This document shows positions 10,901-21,316 of a stretch of DNA of 64,000 bases, piece after piece. Numbering within the stretch: the stretch's first letter is position 1; each line of letters begins with the position of its first letter. Source of the DNA: Bryobacteraceae bacterium (GTDB taxonomy: Bacteria > Acidobacteriota > Terriglobia > Bryobacterales > Bryobacteraceae); NCBI GenBank assembly GCA_025055455.1, contig JANWXD010000005.1, forward strand, positions 62,001 to 126,000. The letters run 5' to 3'. The position numbers and the translations under genes are program-made. Under the pieces are notes generated by a model, which was not told where the DNA came from, made no database searches, and saw nothing but the letters and a program-made list of their open reading frames with translations.

Positions 10901-12872
10901 GGGCGCGGCTCAAGTCTGGCAGGTCGCACAAGGCACGAGCGAGTTGGATCGCATCGAGCGGCTCGCCAAACGGGCCCAGCGCGTTGCGCCCGCCGAAGAG
11001 GAAGCGATCTTGGCCCGCATGGCGCGGCGTCGCTACGAAGCCGCGGAGACGCGGTTTTCCCAGTTGGAGAATTTTCTGGCTGTGGCGCAAGTCGAGCAAG
11101 CCCTGGGTCGGGACCTCGAGCCGCGAGAGGCGCTCATCCTGTCGCAGCAGTTTGCCCCCTACGAGTGGGCTTTTCCGTTTCTAACCGCGTTGCCAAGCCT
11201 GGGCGAGCGCGAGTTTCAAGAGTTTTTTGCGTGGGCGCGTACTGTAGACCGCGAGGACTCAGCTAGGGCGAATCTGACGCTGGGATTGATGGGGAACGTG
11301 GCGCTGCTCACCGGCCTTTTGGTGCGATCCGGCCGGCTGGATCCCGAAGCCGCTGCGGCAGTTTTCTATCAGCTCTGCCGGGGGCTGCGGCGAGGGCCGG
11401 AAGTGGAAGCGCAAGGCTCAGCCACGGCGCATGCTTTGCGGTCGCTCGCAGCCGCGCTGAAGGCTTCGCCCGGAGGCTTTCAAGAGGCCGTCGAGGATGC
11501 GCTCTTCGGGCCTAGGCACTCCGTGTTGGGCCAGAGGCGGCGGCGGGACTATCGCAAGGTCTTGGAGCTGCAAAAGGCGCCGAGTGTGGACTTGATTCTG
11601 GCGGCGTTCCAGGCCGCCGAATTGGCAGGCAAGGGAGTCGCGGAAGCGCGCGAGGCGGCAGACGCGATCGAAAAGTGTCTGCCGACGCTCTTGGCAATTC
11701 CTTTGGCTCGGACCAGCCGTCCGCCGCCGGAGTTGAAGAAGCAGCTAGAGCAGTGGCAGACGCGGGAGGTGGCGGAGGCGATCCGTTCGCTGCGCGAAAG
11801 GGCCGGGCGGCGCCGGCCGAACCTGCGCGACCTGGAACGTGCGAGTCTCGAAGCCCGCCGCGCCCTGACCCCTTGGCTCGAACTGGCCCTGCGCGGAGTG
11901 GTCATGAGTTTTTACCTCCGGCCCGAGGACTTGCCGGTCTCCGAGGATCCGCTTCTGTTGCGTAAGTATCACTACTACCCGGGACGGGAGGTGGCAAACT
12001 CCATCTTTCCGGCGCCGAACTTCAGGGTAGACAGTGCCAGGGAGGGCGCCGCTCCGACGGGGTCTCTGGCCGGGATCGCCCAAGTCGCCGGGCGAATCGC
12101 GATGGTGGGAGCGCCGGGAGCAGGCGGCTTCGCCGAAGCTCTGGAGGCCCAGCAACTAGGGTCCATTCGCAACGCATTGTTCTGGCGCCTTCGGGATGAA
12201 GACCTGCGCGCCGTGCAATTGTCGGTTCTGGCTGGGAGAGAGTGGGTCGTCGAGGCATCCTCCGACGAGGCGGAGGCGCGGGCCCTCGGGGAGGCAGCCG
12301 CGGGGTTGGTATCGCCGGAACGGCTGGCGCGGTTGGAGCGGCTGCTCGGCCGGCTTCGAGCCGCCGCCCCAGTTGGTAGTGCACGGGAATATGTGGAAAC
12401 CTGGCGAGCGGCTTGGGAGACGCTTTCCGTCAGCGACCTGTACTGGCTGGGACGGCGGCGTGCTCAGGGTACCGAAAGCTCGCGCGCCTGGCAGGCACTG
12501 AGACGCGTGCCCGCCGAGTTGCATGAAGGGCCGGTGCACGAGCTGGGCATCGTGCCGCTCGAACATGCCCGCAGCAGCGTTCCGCGGTTACTACCACTAC
12601 CACCTTACGAGCATTATGCGGCTCAGCTGCACCCTGAGCGAGCCGGCGAAAGACTGGCGGAATTCGGCCTTTCGCTGGCCTGCGCGGTGGATCAGGCCGG
12701 ACTGGAGGCCGAAGCGGTGGGTTTGCTGGCGGAGACGGTGGCACGGCGGTTGTTTCCCCGCCTGGAGATGTCCGACCTGGCAGACTTCCGGTCTGCAATT
12801 GAACTCTGGAAGCAGATCCAACCGCGCGATCTGATTTCGCTGTGGGAGCAGGAGGTGACGAAGGGGTCATGA
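7956..12872 (+). CDS. Large secreted/anchored TPR-repeat protein of unknown function (start revised from 7899)
   Basis: Signal-like MEGGKFPLRPLLVLWLAAVTACAVARA, TPR-like helical repeats around residues 290-580; GGAGGGTGGGG upstream of ATG 7956. Confidence 0.75.
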   Translation: MEGGKFPLRPLLVLWLAAVTACAVARAERILLAVRGPESPLGIEALAEFKIRPASSSELVTAIVFADFLTRAELEELRATLRRTYTRLQQRDQFVVILVRGEDIMPFPPVRSFTAFERRFSEALAEAGPSAAPPEAVELYELILSLIPEPGATAWSRMLVAGRLPAPPEGLLQDYVYARLARRLGEARVWLSVWPPQLTPWLPVTVGIEGSRLFEAEWSPATAPEGFEIRLLRVNGTSRRYLATAPDFPLPTFAQLARFIAAVESARRPEAGRAELESLRQQIGVCPGWTPAWQAGAALAERLGDVPQAAFFLESLARRLPDDREVLRRYALALARSAPAARAQPALRRAVEAFPGDARLWELLARARIEQRAFAEAHELARRSLHLDPNNVTLWWIAADLARDLGNLPAEREALRAALDREPDRADRRARLVALALEAGDGPQARKALEEAEGKTPDDVAILEAYAAGWERLGEPERALQLWFRSVQVDGRFERGYVAAARLLGAAGDWERSLTTALRGLERLPDSAPLHLAHAQALRELGRLQKARKAIRSASRAVPDPSLAKLGAEIEELFGGPDATAAWGRYLELLEGADAAEEERRRARTRAIFTALRDGQLEAAVRWMGITDRDAVQGQHQPGESITIPGGVKVLQFLSNIGGPTDPAEYLVTFSRAIVQRSEAMASEQWKRQTEPLLEHYERLAQLRALFPPSAEGTTVALETASKAGAQRTRKVLELLGYRLRVSRGRVSIEPRMDKDRAQRQALAAALEWDERAAAASLQAGRPFVFRLVDDAAPVVLGERAWAEWLQRYRNPLGFAGMLMLDPRLARVYAGLAAASPAAAAALVQRIGMQRLVSEYAGLVFLYGPALTLDSDGTCRVPGGKAAEGVWQALVGVSPRDGPRFLEALIRKDDGMALAFFATLHGVTADRQRWFLNSPRRALLFYELLKDAPEWQGGASKGVRKSPIVELFRGLPLTDDGRVRFPGAAQVWQVAQGTSELDRIERLAKRAQRVAPAEEEAILARMARRRYEAAETRFSQLENFLAVAQVEQALGRDLEPREALILSQQFAPYEWAFPFLTALPSLGEREFQEFFAWARTVDREDSARANLTLGLMGNVALLTGLLVRSGRLDPEAAAAVFYQLCRGLRRGPEVEAQGSATAHALRSLAAALKASPGGFQEAVEDALFGPRHSVLGQRRRRDYRKVLELQKAPSVDLILAAFQAAELAGKGVAEAREAADAIEKCLPTLLAIPLARTSRPPPELKKQLEQWQTREVAEAIRSLRERAGRRRPNLRDLERASLEARRALTPWLELALRGVVMSFYLRPEDLPVSEDPLLLRKYHYYPGREVANSIFPAPNFRVDSAREGAAPTGSLAGIAQVAGRIAMVGAPGAGGFAEALEAQQLGSIRNALFWRLRDEDLRAVQLSVLAGREWVVEASSDEAEARALGEAAAGLVSPERLARLERLLGRLRAAAPVGSAREYVETWRAAWETLSVSDLYWLGRRRAQGTESSRAWQALRRVPAELHEGPVHELGIVPLEHARSSVPRLLPLPPYEHYAAQLHPERAGERLAEFGLSLACAVDQAGLEAEAVGLLAETVARRLFPRLEMSDLADFRSAIELWKQIQPRDLISLWEQEVTKGS

Positions 12873-13744
12873 TTTCGCGGCGGCGGTTCCTGCTGTGGGC
12901 GGCCGGCACGCCCGCAGTTTCCCAAGTCGAGCATCTTCCCAAAGGCACGCTGTTTCGCGTGCAGACCGCATTGGTGGAAATTCACACCATTGTGCTCGAT
13001 TCCCGGGGTCGGCATCTCCGGGGGCTGCAAAAGCAGGATTTCGAGATTCTGGACGGCGGCGACCGTCGCTCCCCAGAGATTTTCGAATCCGAGGAAAGTG
13101 CGCTGTCGCTCGGCCTGTTGCTGGACGTCACCGGCAGCATGCAGGAGGCGCTGGCCGCGCTCAAACACGCCGCGTTGCGGCTCCTAGACCAACTGCGTCC
13201 CGCAGACCAGGTGGCCGTGTTCGTGTTCAACAATCGCTTGTGGGTGCTGAGCGACTTTACGGCGGACCGCGACCTGACGGCGGCGGCCATCCGGAATTTG
13301 CGCGCCGGCGGCCGCACCGCCCTGTTCGATGCGCTGGCCCGCACGTCGCAACTGGTCGCCCAGCGGCAGGGGAAGCGCGCGCTGCTCGTGTTCACCGACG
13401 GCAACGACAACGCCAGCGCCCTGACGCTCGACCGGGCGATCGAGCGGGCCCGGCGGGAGGCGATCCCGGTGTACACCGTGGCGCAAGGAGAGGCGCTGCG
13501 CGTCCGGAACCTCACCGAGACACTGGAAACGATTGCCCGCAGCACGGGCGGACTGGCCTTCAAGGTGAAAAAGCCTGCCGAAATTGATGAGGCGTTCGCG
13601 GAAATCTCGCGGGAGTTGACGGCTTCCTATCTGCTCGCGTTCAAACCCCGGCCAGGCGCTGGAGAGTGGCGCACGCTGGCGGTAACCGTGCGCGGCAGGA
13701 AGGAAGTGCGTGTCCGCTGTCGCGAAGGCTACTTTGCGCCCTGA
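12869..13744 (+). CDS. VWFA domain protein, Acidobacteria-type (TIGR03436-like)
   Basis: MISRRRFLLWAAG Tat-like leader, LLLDVTGSM MIDAS-like motif, TDGNDNAS; ATGA overlap with upstream TPR gene. Confidence 0.87.
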   Translation: MISRRRFLLWAAGTPAVSQVEHLPKGTLFRVQTALVEIHTIVLDSRGRHLRGLQKQDFEILDGGDRRSPEIFESEESALSLGLLLDVTGSMQEALAALKHAALRLLDQLRPADQVAVFVFNNRLWVLSDFTADRDLTAAAIRNLRAGGRTALFDALARTSQLVAQRQGKRALLVFTDGNDNASALTLDRAIERARREAIPVYTVAQGEALRVRNLTETLETIARSTGGLAFKVKKPAEIDEAFAEISRELTASYLLAFKPRPGAGEWRTLAVTVRGRKEVRVRCREGYFAP

Positions 13745-13770
13745 GCGGCCGGAGGTAAGCCAACTCTGCC

Positions 13771-16020
13771 ATGAAACGAGTCATCGTGGTGACTCTCTGG
13801 GTGTGCCTACTTGTCGGCGCTCAGATCGAAACGCTGCCAGGGACGGCACCCCTGGATTGGGAGGGAGACCTGGCCGAGCGCCTGCTCGACGGGGCGCACC
13901 GCTTCGTCGAGCGACAGATCGCGGCTTCGCGCGAGCGGCGCGCCGCCCGCTGGCGCCGGGATCCTTCCTCGCGCCAAGCGTACGAGGCTTCCATCGAGGC
14001 GAACCGCCGCCGGTTCCGGCAGGCCATCGGCCTGGTGGACGAGCGCATTCCGGTCCGCCTGGAGCGGTTGGCCGAGGAAGGCGATCCCGCCCCCGCCGCA
14101 CAAACCTCCGCGTATCGCGTCTGGCAGGTCCGCTGGTCCGTCTTCGAGGGCGTCCACGGCGAAGGGCTCCTGCTCGACCCTGGCTCGGCCGCGCGGGCCT
14201 CGGTGGTGGTGGTCCCCGATGCGGACCAACTGCCGGAGCAAGCGGTCGGACTGGCCCCGGGCATTGCCGCCCGGGAGCAGATCGCGCGGCGGCTGGCCGA
14301 AAGCGGCTGCCGCGTCCTTGTTCCCGTGCTCATCGACCGCAGCTCGCGCTGGTCCGGCCGTCCACAGATCCGCATGACCGATCAGAGCCACCGCGAGTGG
14401 ATCTACCGCCAGGCCTTCCACATGGGGCGCCACCTGATCGGCTACGAGGTGGCCAAGGTGCTGGCGGCCATCGACTGGCTTGGCACGCAGGCGCGGGCGC
14501 CCGTGGGGGTGGCCGGCTACGGCGAGGGAGGCATGATCGCCTTCTACGCCGCGGCCGCCGATCCGCGTGTGACCGCAGCGCTGGTGAGTGGTTACTTCGG
14601 CCCGCGCGAGCGCGTGTGGTCCGAACCGATCTATCGCAACGTCTTCGGCCTGCTCAAAGAGTTCGGCGACGCCGAAATCGCCACGCTCATTGCGCCCCGG
14701 GGCCTGGTGATCGAACACGCGCGGGCACCCGAGGTACGGGGCCACAAAGGCGATATCGTGACCCCGGAGTGGAGCGCGGTGGAGGCTGAGTTTGCGCGCC
14801 TCGCCACCCTGCTGCCCGAGGGCTTCCAGCCGCGGTTCTTGGTGCAGGGGCCGGGCAGTGGATTGGAGCCCTTCGCCAAACTGCTGGGGGTGTCGCTGGC
14901 CCCCTCTCGAGCCCCGGCCCGCGACTTGCGCCGCGCCTTCGATGCGGCTGCGCGCCAGCGCCGCCAGCTTCATGAGCTGGAGGCGTACACGCAGAGGCTC
15001 GTGGAGACCTCCGAGCGGGCGCGCAACGAATTCTTCCTCCACAAGGCGGCTCCCGAGCTGGCCGTGCGCAAGTGGTCCTACGACCTGCAGCGCCCGACTC
15101 TTGCCTGGGAACCGTTTGTGGAAAAGGCGCGGTGGTACCGGGACTATTTTCGGCAGGAGATCATCGGCCAGTTCGACGAACCCGTGATGCCGGCCAACCC
15201 CCGCACGCGCAAGATCCGGGAAACACCCAAGTGGACGGGCTACGAGGTGGTGCTGGATGTTTGGCCGGAAGTGTTCGCCTGGGGCATTCTGCTAGTCCCG
15301 AAAGACATTCAGCCTGGCGAGCGCCGTGCGGCGGTGGTTTGTCAACATGGCCTCGAGGGGCTGCCGATCGAGACGGTGGAAGGAAACCATCCCGCCTATC
15401 GCAATTTTGCCGCCCGGCTGGCCGAAGAGGGCTTCGTGGTGTTCTCCCCGCACAATCTATACCGGGGAAAAGATCACTTTCGTTTCCTCGACCGCAAGGC
15501 GAATGCCCTCGGGGCCACGCTGTATTCGATCCTATTGGCCCAGCACGAGCAGATTCTGCGCTGGCTCCAGTCGTTGCCGTTTGTCGATGGCGAGCGCATC
15601 GGTTTCTACGGGCTCAGCTACGGCGGTAAGACCGCCATGCGGGTGCCGGCCATTCTGGAAAACTACCGCGTGATAATTTGTTCGGGAGACTTCAACCAGT
15701 GGACGCGCAAAGTGGCTTCCACGGACTTACCCTACGGTTACATGTACACGGGCGAGTGGGAAATGTTTCACTTCAATCTCGGCGGCACATTCGATTATGC
15801 GGAAATGGCGTACTTGATCTTTCCGCGTCCGTTTCTGGTCGAGCGCGGTCATCATGATACGGTGGGCGAAGATGCCTGGGTGGCGCACGAGTATGCCAAG
15901 GTGCGGTGGTTCTACGCGCAGTTCGGCCTCGGGGACCGCACTGCGATCGCGTTTTTCAACGGGGGGCACACGATTCACGGCGAAGCGGCGTTCGCCTTTC
16001 TGCGGCGCCACCTCTTCTAG
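13771..16020 (+). CDS. Tandem alpha/beta hydrolase (dienelactone hydrolase/acetyl xylan esterase-like)
   Basis: C-terminal GLSYGG nucleophile elbow with later RGHHD and NGGHTIHG; N-terminal hydrolase-like half with GYGEGG. Confidence 0.82.
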   Translation: MKRVIVVTLWVCLLVGAQIETLPGTAPLDWEGDLAERLLDGAHRFVERQIAASRERRAARWRRDPSSRQAYEASIEANRRRFRQAIGLVDERIPVRLERLAEEGDPAPAAQTSAYRVWQVRWSVFEGVHGEGLLLDPGSAARASVVVVPDADQLPEQAVGLAPGIAAREQIARRLAESGCRVLVPVLIDRSSRWSGRPQIRMTDQSHREWIYRQAFHMGRHLIGYEVAKVLAAIDWLGTQARAPVGVAGYGEGGMIAFYAAAADPRVTAALVSGYFGPRERVWSEPIYRNVFGLLKEFGDAEIATLIAPRGLVIEHARAPEVRGHKGDIVTPEWSAVEAEFARLATLLPEGFQPRFLVQGPGSGLEPFAKLLGVSLAPSRAPARDLRRAFDAAARQRRQLHELEAYTQRLVETSERARNEFFLHKAAPELAVRKWSYDLQRPTLAWEPFVEKARWYRDYFRQEIIGQFDEPVMPANPRTRKIRETPKWTGYEVVLDVWPEVFAWGILLVPKDIQPGERRAAVVCQHGLEGLPIETVEGNHPAYRNFAARLAEEGFVVFSPHNLYRGKDHFRFLDRKANALGATLYSILLAQHEQILRWLQSLPFVDGERIGFYGLSYGGKTAMRVPAILENYRVIICSGDFNQWTRKVASTDLPYGYMYTGEWEMFHFNLGGTFDYAEMAYLIFPRPFLVERGHHDTVGEDAWVAHEYAKVRWFYAQFGLGDRTAIAFFNGGHTIHGEAAFAFLRRHLF

Positions 16021-16092
16021 GAAACTTTTCCCGTGGGCGATTTTCTCGATCGCCAGGGTCGCTGGCACCTATCCTGTTAGAATCGCAGTGAG

Positions 16093-17625
16093 ATGCACCC
16101 GGATTTCCTGGTGGTGGGGGCGGGTGTCGCCGGGCTTCGAGCAGCCATCGAGTTGGCCCAAGCAGGCCGCGTACTGGTCATCGCGAAGGACAGCCTCGAC
16201 GAGTCGTCTTCTCAGTATGCCCAGGGCGGCATCGCGGCGGCATTGAGCGACGACGACGAAGTGGAGTTGCACGAGCAGGACACTTTGGCGGCCGGAGACG
16301 GGCTGTGCGACCGCGCCGCGGTGCGGACCTTAGTGGAGGAGGGGCCAGCGGCCATTCAGGAGCTCATCGAATGGGGCGCGCAGTTCGACCGCGAGGGATC
16401 GCGGCTGGCGTTCACCCAAGAGGGGGCGCACAGCCGCCGCCGTGTGTTGCACGCGCAGGGGGACTCGACCGGCCGGGAGATTTCTCGCACGCTGTACCAC
16501 AAAGCCGCTTCCCTGGGCAACGTGGAATTCCGAAGCTTCACCGCTGTCACCGATTTATTGTTGGCCGACGGAGAAGTGGTCGGGGTGGTGGCTTGCGACG
16601 CCGCCACCCAGCAGGCGGTGCCGCTTTATGCCCGGGGTGTGCTTCTGGCCACGGGGGGCCTGGGCCGGGTCTACCGCGAAACCACCAATCCGGATGTGGC
16701 GACGGGCGACGGCGTGGCTGCCGCCTATCGCGCCGGCGCAGAGATCAGCGACATCGAGTTCGTTCAGTTTCACCCCACGGCGCTTCACCTGGAGGGCGCC
16801 CCGCGCTTCTTGCTCTCCGAGGCGCTGCGGGGCGAGGGGGCGCTGCTGCGCAACAGCCGCGGAGAGCGCTTCATGGAACGCTATCACCCGTTGAAGGAAC
16901 TGGCACCCCGAGACGTGGTCTCCCGCGCCATCGTCGCCGAAATGGAGCGCACCGGAGCGCCCCACGTCTTCCTGGACCTGACCCACCTGCCCGGGGAGTT
17001 TGTCCGCCGCCGTTTTCCGCGCATCTACGAAACCTGCCTCCGCTACGGAGTCGACCTGACGAAGGACGCGGCGCCGGTGCATCCGGCCGCGCATTACGCC
17101 ATGGGAGGCGTGCGCACGGATCTCGACGGCCGAACGAGTCTGCCCCGGCTCTTCGCCGCCGGGGAGGTGGCGGCGACCGGCGTGCACGGCGCCAACCGGC
17201 TAGCGAGCAACTCCTTGCTGGAGGGCGTGGTGTTCGGCGCCCGGGCGGGCCGCGCCATGCGTGAGCTGACGAAGGCACCGTTCCGGATAGCGCCGGCGCT
17301 ACCCGAAGTGAGCTTTCCCGACATCGCCGAACGGGAACTCCGCGACCTTACCTGGCGCTATTGCGGCATCCTCCGCTGCGGAGAAGGCCTGGAGCGAGCC
17401 TGCCAACAGCTCGGTCGCTTACCCCACCGACCCTGTGCCCAGCCCACGCGGCGCTCCTTCGAGTTGCGAAACATGGTCCAGGTGGCATGGCTCATTGCCT
17501 ACTGCGCGCTGGCGCGCAAAGAGAGCCGGGGCGCTCATTTCCGCACAGACTATCCACAGAAAAGATCGGAGTATCAGAAACACTCGGTCATCAGCAAACA
17601 TTGCGATGCGGTGCGCTTTGTGTAA
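16093..17625 (+). CDS. nadB: L-aspartate oxidase
   Basis: [39 protein letters not shown]; full-length FAD succinate dehydrogenase-type flavoprotein. Confidence 0.95.
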   Translation: MHPDFLVVGAGVAGLRAAIELAQAGRVLVIAKDSLDESSSQYAQGGIAAALSDDDEVELHEQDTLAAGDGLCDRAAVRTLVEEGPAAIQELIEWGAQFDREGSRLAFTQEGAHSRRRVLHAQGDSTGREISRTLYHKAASLGNVEFRSFTAVTDLLLADGEVVGVVACDAATQQAVPLYARGVLLATGGLGRVYRETTNPDVATGDGVAAAYRAGAEISDIEFVQFHPTALHLEGAPRFLLSEALRGEGALLRNSRGERFMERYHPLKELAPRDVVSRAIVAEMERTGAPHVFLDLTHLPGEFVRRRFPRIYETCLRYGVDLTKDAAPVHPAAHYAMGGVRTDLDGRTSLPRLFAAGEVAATGVHGANRLASNSLLEGVVFGARAGRAMRELTKAPFRIAPALPEVSFPDIAERELRDLTWRYCGILRCGEGLERACQQLGRLPHRPCAQPTRRSFELRNMVQVAWLIAYCALARKESRGAHFRTDYPQKRSEYQKHSVISKHCDAVRFV

Positions 17626-17780
17626 CCGGACGGGCTGAGGACTTGCAGCCAAGCCATGCCCGGGCCGGCTCGGTTCGGCTGGAACTCATCGCGCGCCAGT
17701 GTTCCCGCTGCCTTCGAACCGCGGCCGCATACCGCATAGTCCCCGGGGACGGCTGCGGTACAATACGGAGTGCCCGCTTC

Positions 17781-18320
17781 ATGAAGCCTACCATCCGCTC
17801 GACCACTGTCCTGTGTGTGCGCCGGGACGGGAAGGTGGTGATGGCCGCCGACGGCCAAGTCACCTTCGGCCAAGAGGTTCTCAAGGCCTCGGCGCGTAAG
17901 CTGCAGCGGCTGTACAACGACCGAATTCTGGCCGGGTTCGCGGGCTCGACGGCGGACGCCGTCGCGCTGTTTTCCCGCTTCGAATCCAAACTGGAGCAGC
18001 ACAATGGCAACCTGACCCGCAGCGTGGTGGAGCTCGCTAAGGAGTGGCGCACGGACCGCGTCCTGCGCCATCTGGAAGCGCTGTTACTCGTGGCGGACTT
18101 GCAAAACACCTATATCCTCAGTGGCAGCGGGGACGTGATCGAGCCCGACGAACAGGTGGCGGCAATCGGCTCGGGAGGGGGATTCGCCAAGGCCGCCGCA
18201 GTGGCGCTCATGGAGAACACCAGCTTGAGCGCCCGCGCCATTGCCGAGAAGGCGATGGCCATCGCCGGCCGGATTTGTATCTATACCAACGAGAAGGTTA
18301 CTTACGAGGAGCTCGGTTAG
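17781..18320 (+). CDS. hslV: ATP-dependent protease subunit HslV (start revised from 17361)
   Basis: [30 protein letters not shown]; catalytic Thr after short propeptide; followed by hslU. Confidence 0.96.
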   Translation: MKPTIRSTTVLCVRRDGKVVMAADGQVTFGQEVLKASARKLQRLYNDRILAGFAGSTADAVALFSRFESKLEQHNGNLTRSVVELAKEWRTDRVLRHLEALLLVADLQNTYILSGSGDVIEPDEQVAAIGSGGGFAKAAAVALMENTSLSARAIAEKAMAIAGRICIYTNEKVTYEELG

Positions 18321-18322
18321 CC

Positions 18323-19681
18323 ATGGTGATTTATCTTCCCGTTCAGGCAACCGACGAAACGCCGGCTCTGGACGAACTTACCCCTCGGGAAATCGTGCGG
18401 GAGCTCGACAAATATGTCATCGGCCAGGCGGAAGCGAAGCGCGCCGTCGCCATCGCCCTGCGCAACCGCATCCGGCGCCAGAAGCTAGACCCGGAGATGG
18501 CCGAGGAAGTCTATCCGAAAAATATCCTCATGATCGGGCCCACCGGCGTGGGCAAAACGGAGATTGCACGGCGCTTGGCTAAGCTGGCCAACTCGCCGTT
18601 CCTGAAAGTGGAGGCGAGTAAGTTCACCGAGGTCGGTTACGTGGGCCGCGACGTAGAGTCCATGATCCGCGACCTCGTGGAGATCGCCATCGACATGGTG
18701 CGGGAGGAAAAACTGGACGAGGTGGCGGACCGGGCGGAACGCAACGCCGAGGAGCGCCTGCTGGACATCTTGATGCCGCCGCAGCCGGAGGCCAGCGAAA
18801 GCCTCGAGCGGACTCGGGAAAAGTTGCGGGAGAAGCTCCGGGCGGGCAAGCTCGACGACCGCATGGTGGAAATTGACGTCAAGCAGCGCGGCCCCACCTT
18901 CGAGATCGCCACCAACATGGGCATCGAGGAGATGGAATTCAACATCAAGGACGTGCTGCCTGGCCTGTTCGCCGGACGTACGCGCAAACGCAAGATGCGC
19001 GTGGCCGAAGCGCTGGAATACCTGATCCAGGAAGAGGAGGAAAAGCTGATCGACATGGACCAGGTAACCCGCATCGCCATCGACCGGGTCGAACGCAGCG
19101 GCATCATCTTTCTGGACGAGATCGACAAGATTGCGGGGAGGGAATCCGGCCACGGTCCCGACGTCAGCCGCGAGGGCGTGCAGCGCGACATCCTCCCCAT
19201 CGTGGAGGGCACTACGGTGAACACCCGCTATGGGTTCGTGCGGACCGACCACATCCTGTTCATCGCGGCGGGAGCCTTCCATGTCTCAAAGCCCAGCGAC
19301 TTGATTCCGGAGCTGCAGGGCCGCTTCCCCATTCGCGTGGAGCTGAAGTCGCTGACGGAAGAAGACTTCATCCGGATTCTGAAGGAGCCCAAGAACGCTC
19401 TGGTCAAACAGTACCAGGCGCTACTCGAGACCGAGGGCATCAAACTCACTTTCACGGATGACGCACTGGAAGAGATCGCCCGGTTTGCCGCCCGGGTCAA
19501 CGAGAATGCGGAGAACATCGGCGCCCGGCGGCTGCATACCATCATGGAAAAGCTGCTCGAAGAGATCTCTTTCGAAGGCCCAGATCTCAAGAAGAAAGTC
19601 GTAAAGATCGACGGCGCCTACGTGCGCAAGCAACTGGCCGACATCGTCAAGGACCAGGATCTGAGCCGCTACATTCTGTGA
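18323..19681 (+). CDS. hslU: ATP-dependent protease ATPase subunit HslU (start revised from 18044)
   Basis: [49 protein letters not shown]-domain, [18 protein letters not shown]. Confidence 0.97.
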   Translation: MVIYLPVQATDETPALDELTPREIVRELDKYVIGQAEAKRAVAIALRNRIRRQKLDPEMAEEVYPKNILMIGPTGVGKTEIARRLAKLANSPFLKVEASKFTEVGYVGRDVESMIRDLVEIAIDMVREEKLDEVADRAERNAEERLLDILMPPQPEASESLERTREKLREKLRAGKLDDRMVEIDVKQRGPTFEIATNMGIEEMEFNIKDVLPGLFAGRTRKRKMRVAEALEYLIQEEEEKLIDMDQVTRIAIDRVERSGIIFLDEIDKIAGRESGHGPDVSREGVQRDILPIVEGTTVNTRYGFVRTDHILFIAAGAFHVSKPSDLIPELQGRFPIRVELKSLTEEDFIRILKEPKNALVKQYQALLETEGIKLTFTDDALEEIARFAARVNENAENIGARRLHTIMEKLLEEISFEGPDLKKKVVKIDGAYVRKQLADIVKDQDLSRYIL

Positions 19682-20751
19682 GGCGCCGCTCGTCCTTTGC
19701 CTGCTCCCTCGCCGTGGCAACGGCGACTCTGTCTTCGTGCGGCTACGTGGGCGATCCGCTGCCTCCCGCGCTGAACATTCCCGAACGCGTCACCGACTTG
19801 AGGATGCACCAAGTTGCGGACCGGCTCGTGGTGGAATTCACGGTTCCATCCCGCACCACCGAAGGATTGCTGTTGCGGCTCGGTGAGATCGAGCTGCGCG
19901 CCGGGCCGTGGGAGGGATCGGCGTTCGATGAGCAGAGTTGGTATGCCTCCGCGGCCCGGATCGGCACGTCCTGCGATCGGCCCGGCCCATGCCGTGTGGA
20001 CATCCCAACAGGACCATGGACCGATCGGGAGGTGTTTTGCCGTGTGCGGGTCAGCCACCGGAAAGGCCGTTGGAGCGATTGGTCGGACTTCTCGATCGTG
20101 CGCGTCGTGGCGCCGCTCGGTGCGCCTCGAGGGCTCCGGGCGGAAGCGGCGCCCGAGGGCGTCTTGCTAACCTGGGACGACCCGGATCCGCGTCCCGGCA
20201 AAAGCTATCGCCTTTACCGTAAGGCGGAGAGGCAGACGGACTTGGAGCTGGTGGGAACATCCCCCGAGGCGCGCTGGCTGGATCGAACGGCGGAGTTCGG
20301 GCGTCAGTACGAGTACGCGGTCGAGGCGGTGCTGCCCGCCGGCGCCTCCGAGGCGCGGAGCGAGCGCACTCCGCCGGTCAGCATCGTCCTGCAGGACCGT
20401 TTTCCGCCCGCCGCCCCATCGGGCTTGCTCGCCGTAGCGGGCCCGACGAGCATCGAGCTTGCGTGGGACCCGAATCAGGAAACGGATCTGGCCGGATATT
20501 TCGTCTGGCGGGCGCCACCAGGAGGAGACTTCGAGCGGATCTCGGGCCTACTGGCCATGCCCGCATTCACTGACGTGTCCGTGGAGCGCGGCAAACGGTA
20601 TCGCTATGCCGTGTCGGCCGCCGACCGGTTGGGCAACGAGAGCCTGCGTTCGCCGGAGATGGAGGCGGAGCTGCCCGGCGAACCTACCCGACCCGAGCTC
20701 CGAATCGCGACGCCCGCCAACGAGCCCGGGAAATTCGACGCCTCGCCGTAG
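19678..20751 (+). CDS. Fibronectin type III-like lipoprotein
   Basis: Lipobox-like [24 protein letters not shown]; repeated FN3-like beta segments; GTGA overlap with hslU stop. Confidence 0.75.
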   Translation: MRRRSSFACSLAVATATLSSCGYVGDPLPPALNIPERVTDLRMHQVADRLVVEFTVPSRTTEGLLLRLGEIELRAGPWEGSAFDEQSWYASAARIGTSCDRPGPCRVDIPTGPWTDREVFCRVRVSHRKGRWSDWSDFSIVRVVAPLGAPRGLRAEAAPEGVLLTWDDPDPRPGKSYRLYRKAERQTDLELVGTSPEARWLDRTAEFGRQYEYAVEAVLPAGASEARSERTPPVSIVLQDRFPPAAPSGLLAVAGPTSIELAWDPNQETDLAGYFVWRAPPGGDFERISGLLAMPAFTDVSVERGKRYRYAVSAADRLGNESLRSPEMEAELPGEPTRPELRIATPANEPGKFDASP

Positions 20752-20871
20752 CGGCAGCGACGATCCACAGCTCGATCGCGCATAATGAGGGGAGGCGACA
20801 GCCCCGGATTTCGGATCTCGGTCCTAATTCACCGGAGGGCGCCCCGGCAGTGGTCTGGTAGGCGAGGGAGC

Positions 20872-21273
20872 ATGTGGAACTGGCTGCGCAAGAGACCCGC
20901 GCCCCTGACGGGCGCTCCAGCCGTCCGCCGGCAGAAAACCTACTCGGCGCAAAGCGGCTACGTGTATCAGTACTACTACGAGGGGCAGCGCGAAGTCTCC
21001 CGGGGCCGGGAACGGGGCGCCGAATACGTCTTCGAAGTGACCGCCGACCGCAAGACCTCGTTTCCCGTGTCGGTGTTCGTGAGCTCGGAGGCGCTAGCGG
21101 TTTGGGAACAGCGGCACGGCCGTTCGCTCACGGCGACCGAGCGCTATGCCATCGCCAAGATGGCGTTGTTTGCAGCCTTTGACGAGCGAGAGGATCCCCG
21201 CCAGATGCGCGACGAGGTGCGCGTGCAGCCCGCCGATGTCGAGGCCATCCTGGAACGGCTCGGGATCGAATAA
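20872..21273 (+). CDS. Hypothetical protein (start revised from 20785)
   Basis: MWNWLRKRPAPLTG; intact ORF, no recognised family. Confidence 0.55.
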   Translation: MWNWLRKRPAPLTGAPAVRRQKTYSAQSGYVYQYYYEGQREVSRGRERGAEYVFEVTADRKTSFPVSVFVSSEALAVWEQRHGRSLTATERYAIAKMALFAAFDEREDPRQMRDEVRVQPADVEAILERLGIE

Positions 21274-21316
21274 GGACACGTCAGAGCCTGTTCCCATGCG
21301 CCGCTGCACCGCCTTG

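Noticed and set aside
13807-15042. 411-aa minus-strand ORF
   Set aside because: Antisense to the tandem hydrolase gene; shadow ORF
16036-16054. GGCGAT...ATCGCC hairpin after the tandem hydrolase as terminator
   Set aside because: Only 6 bp and no U-tract on the relevant strand
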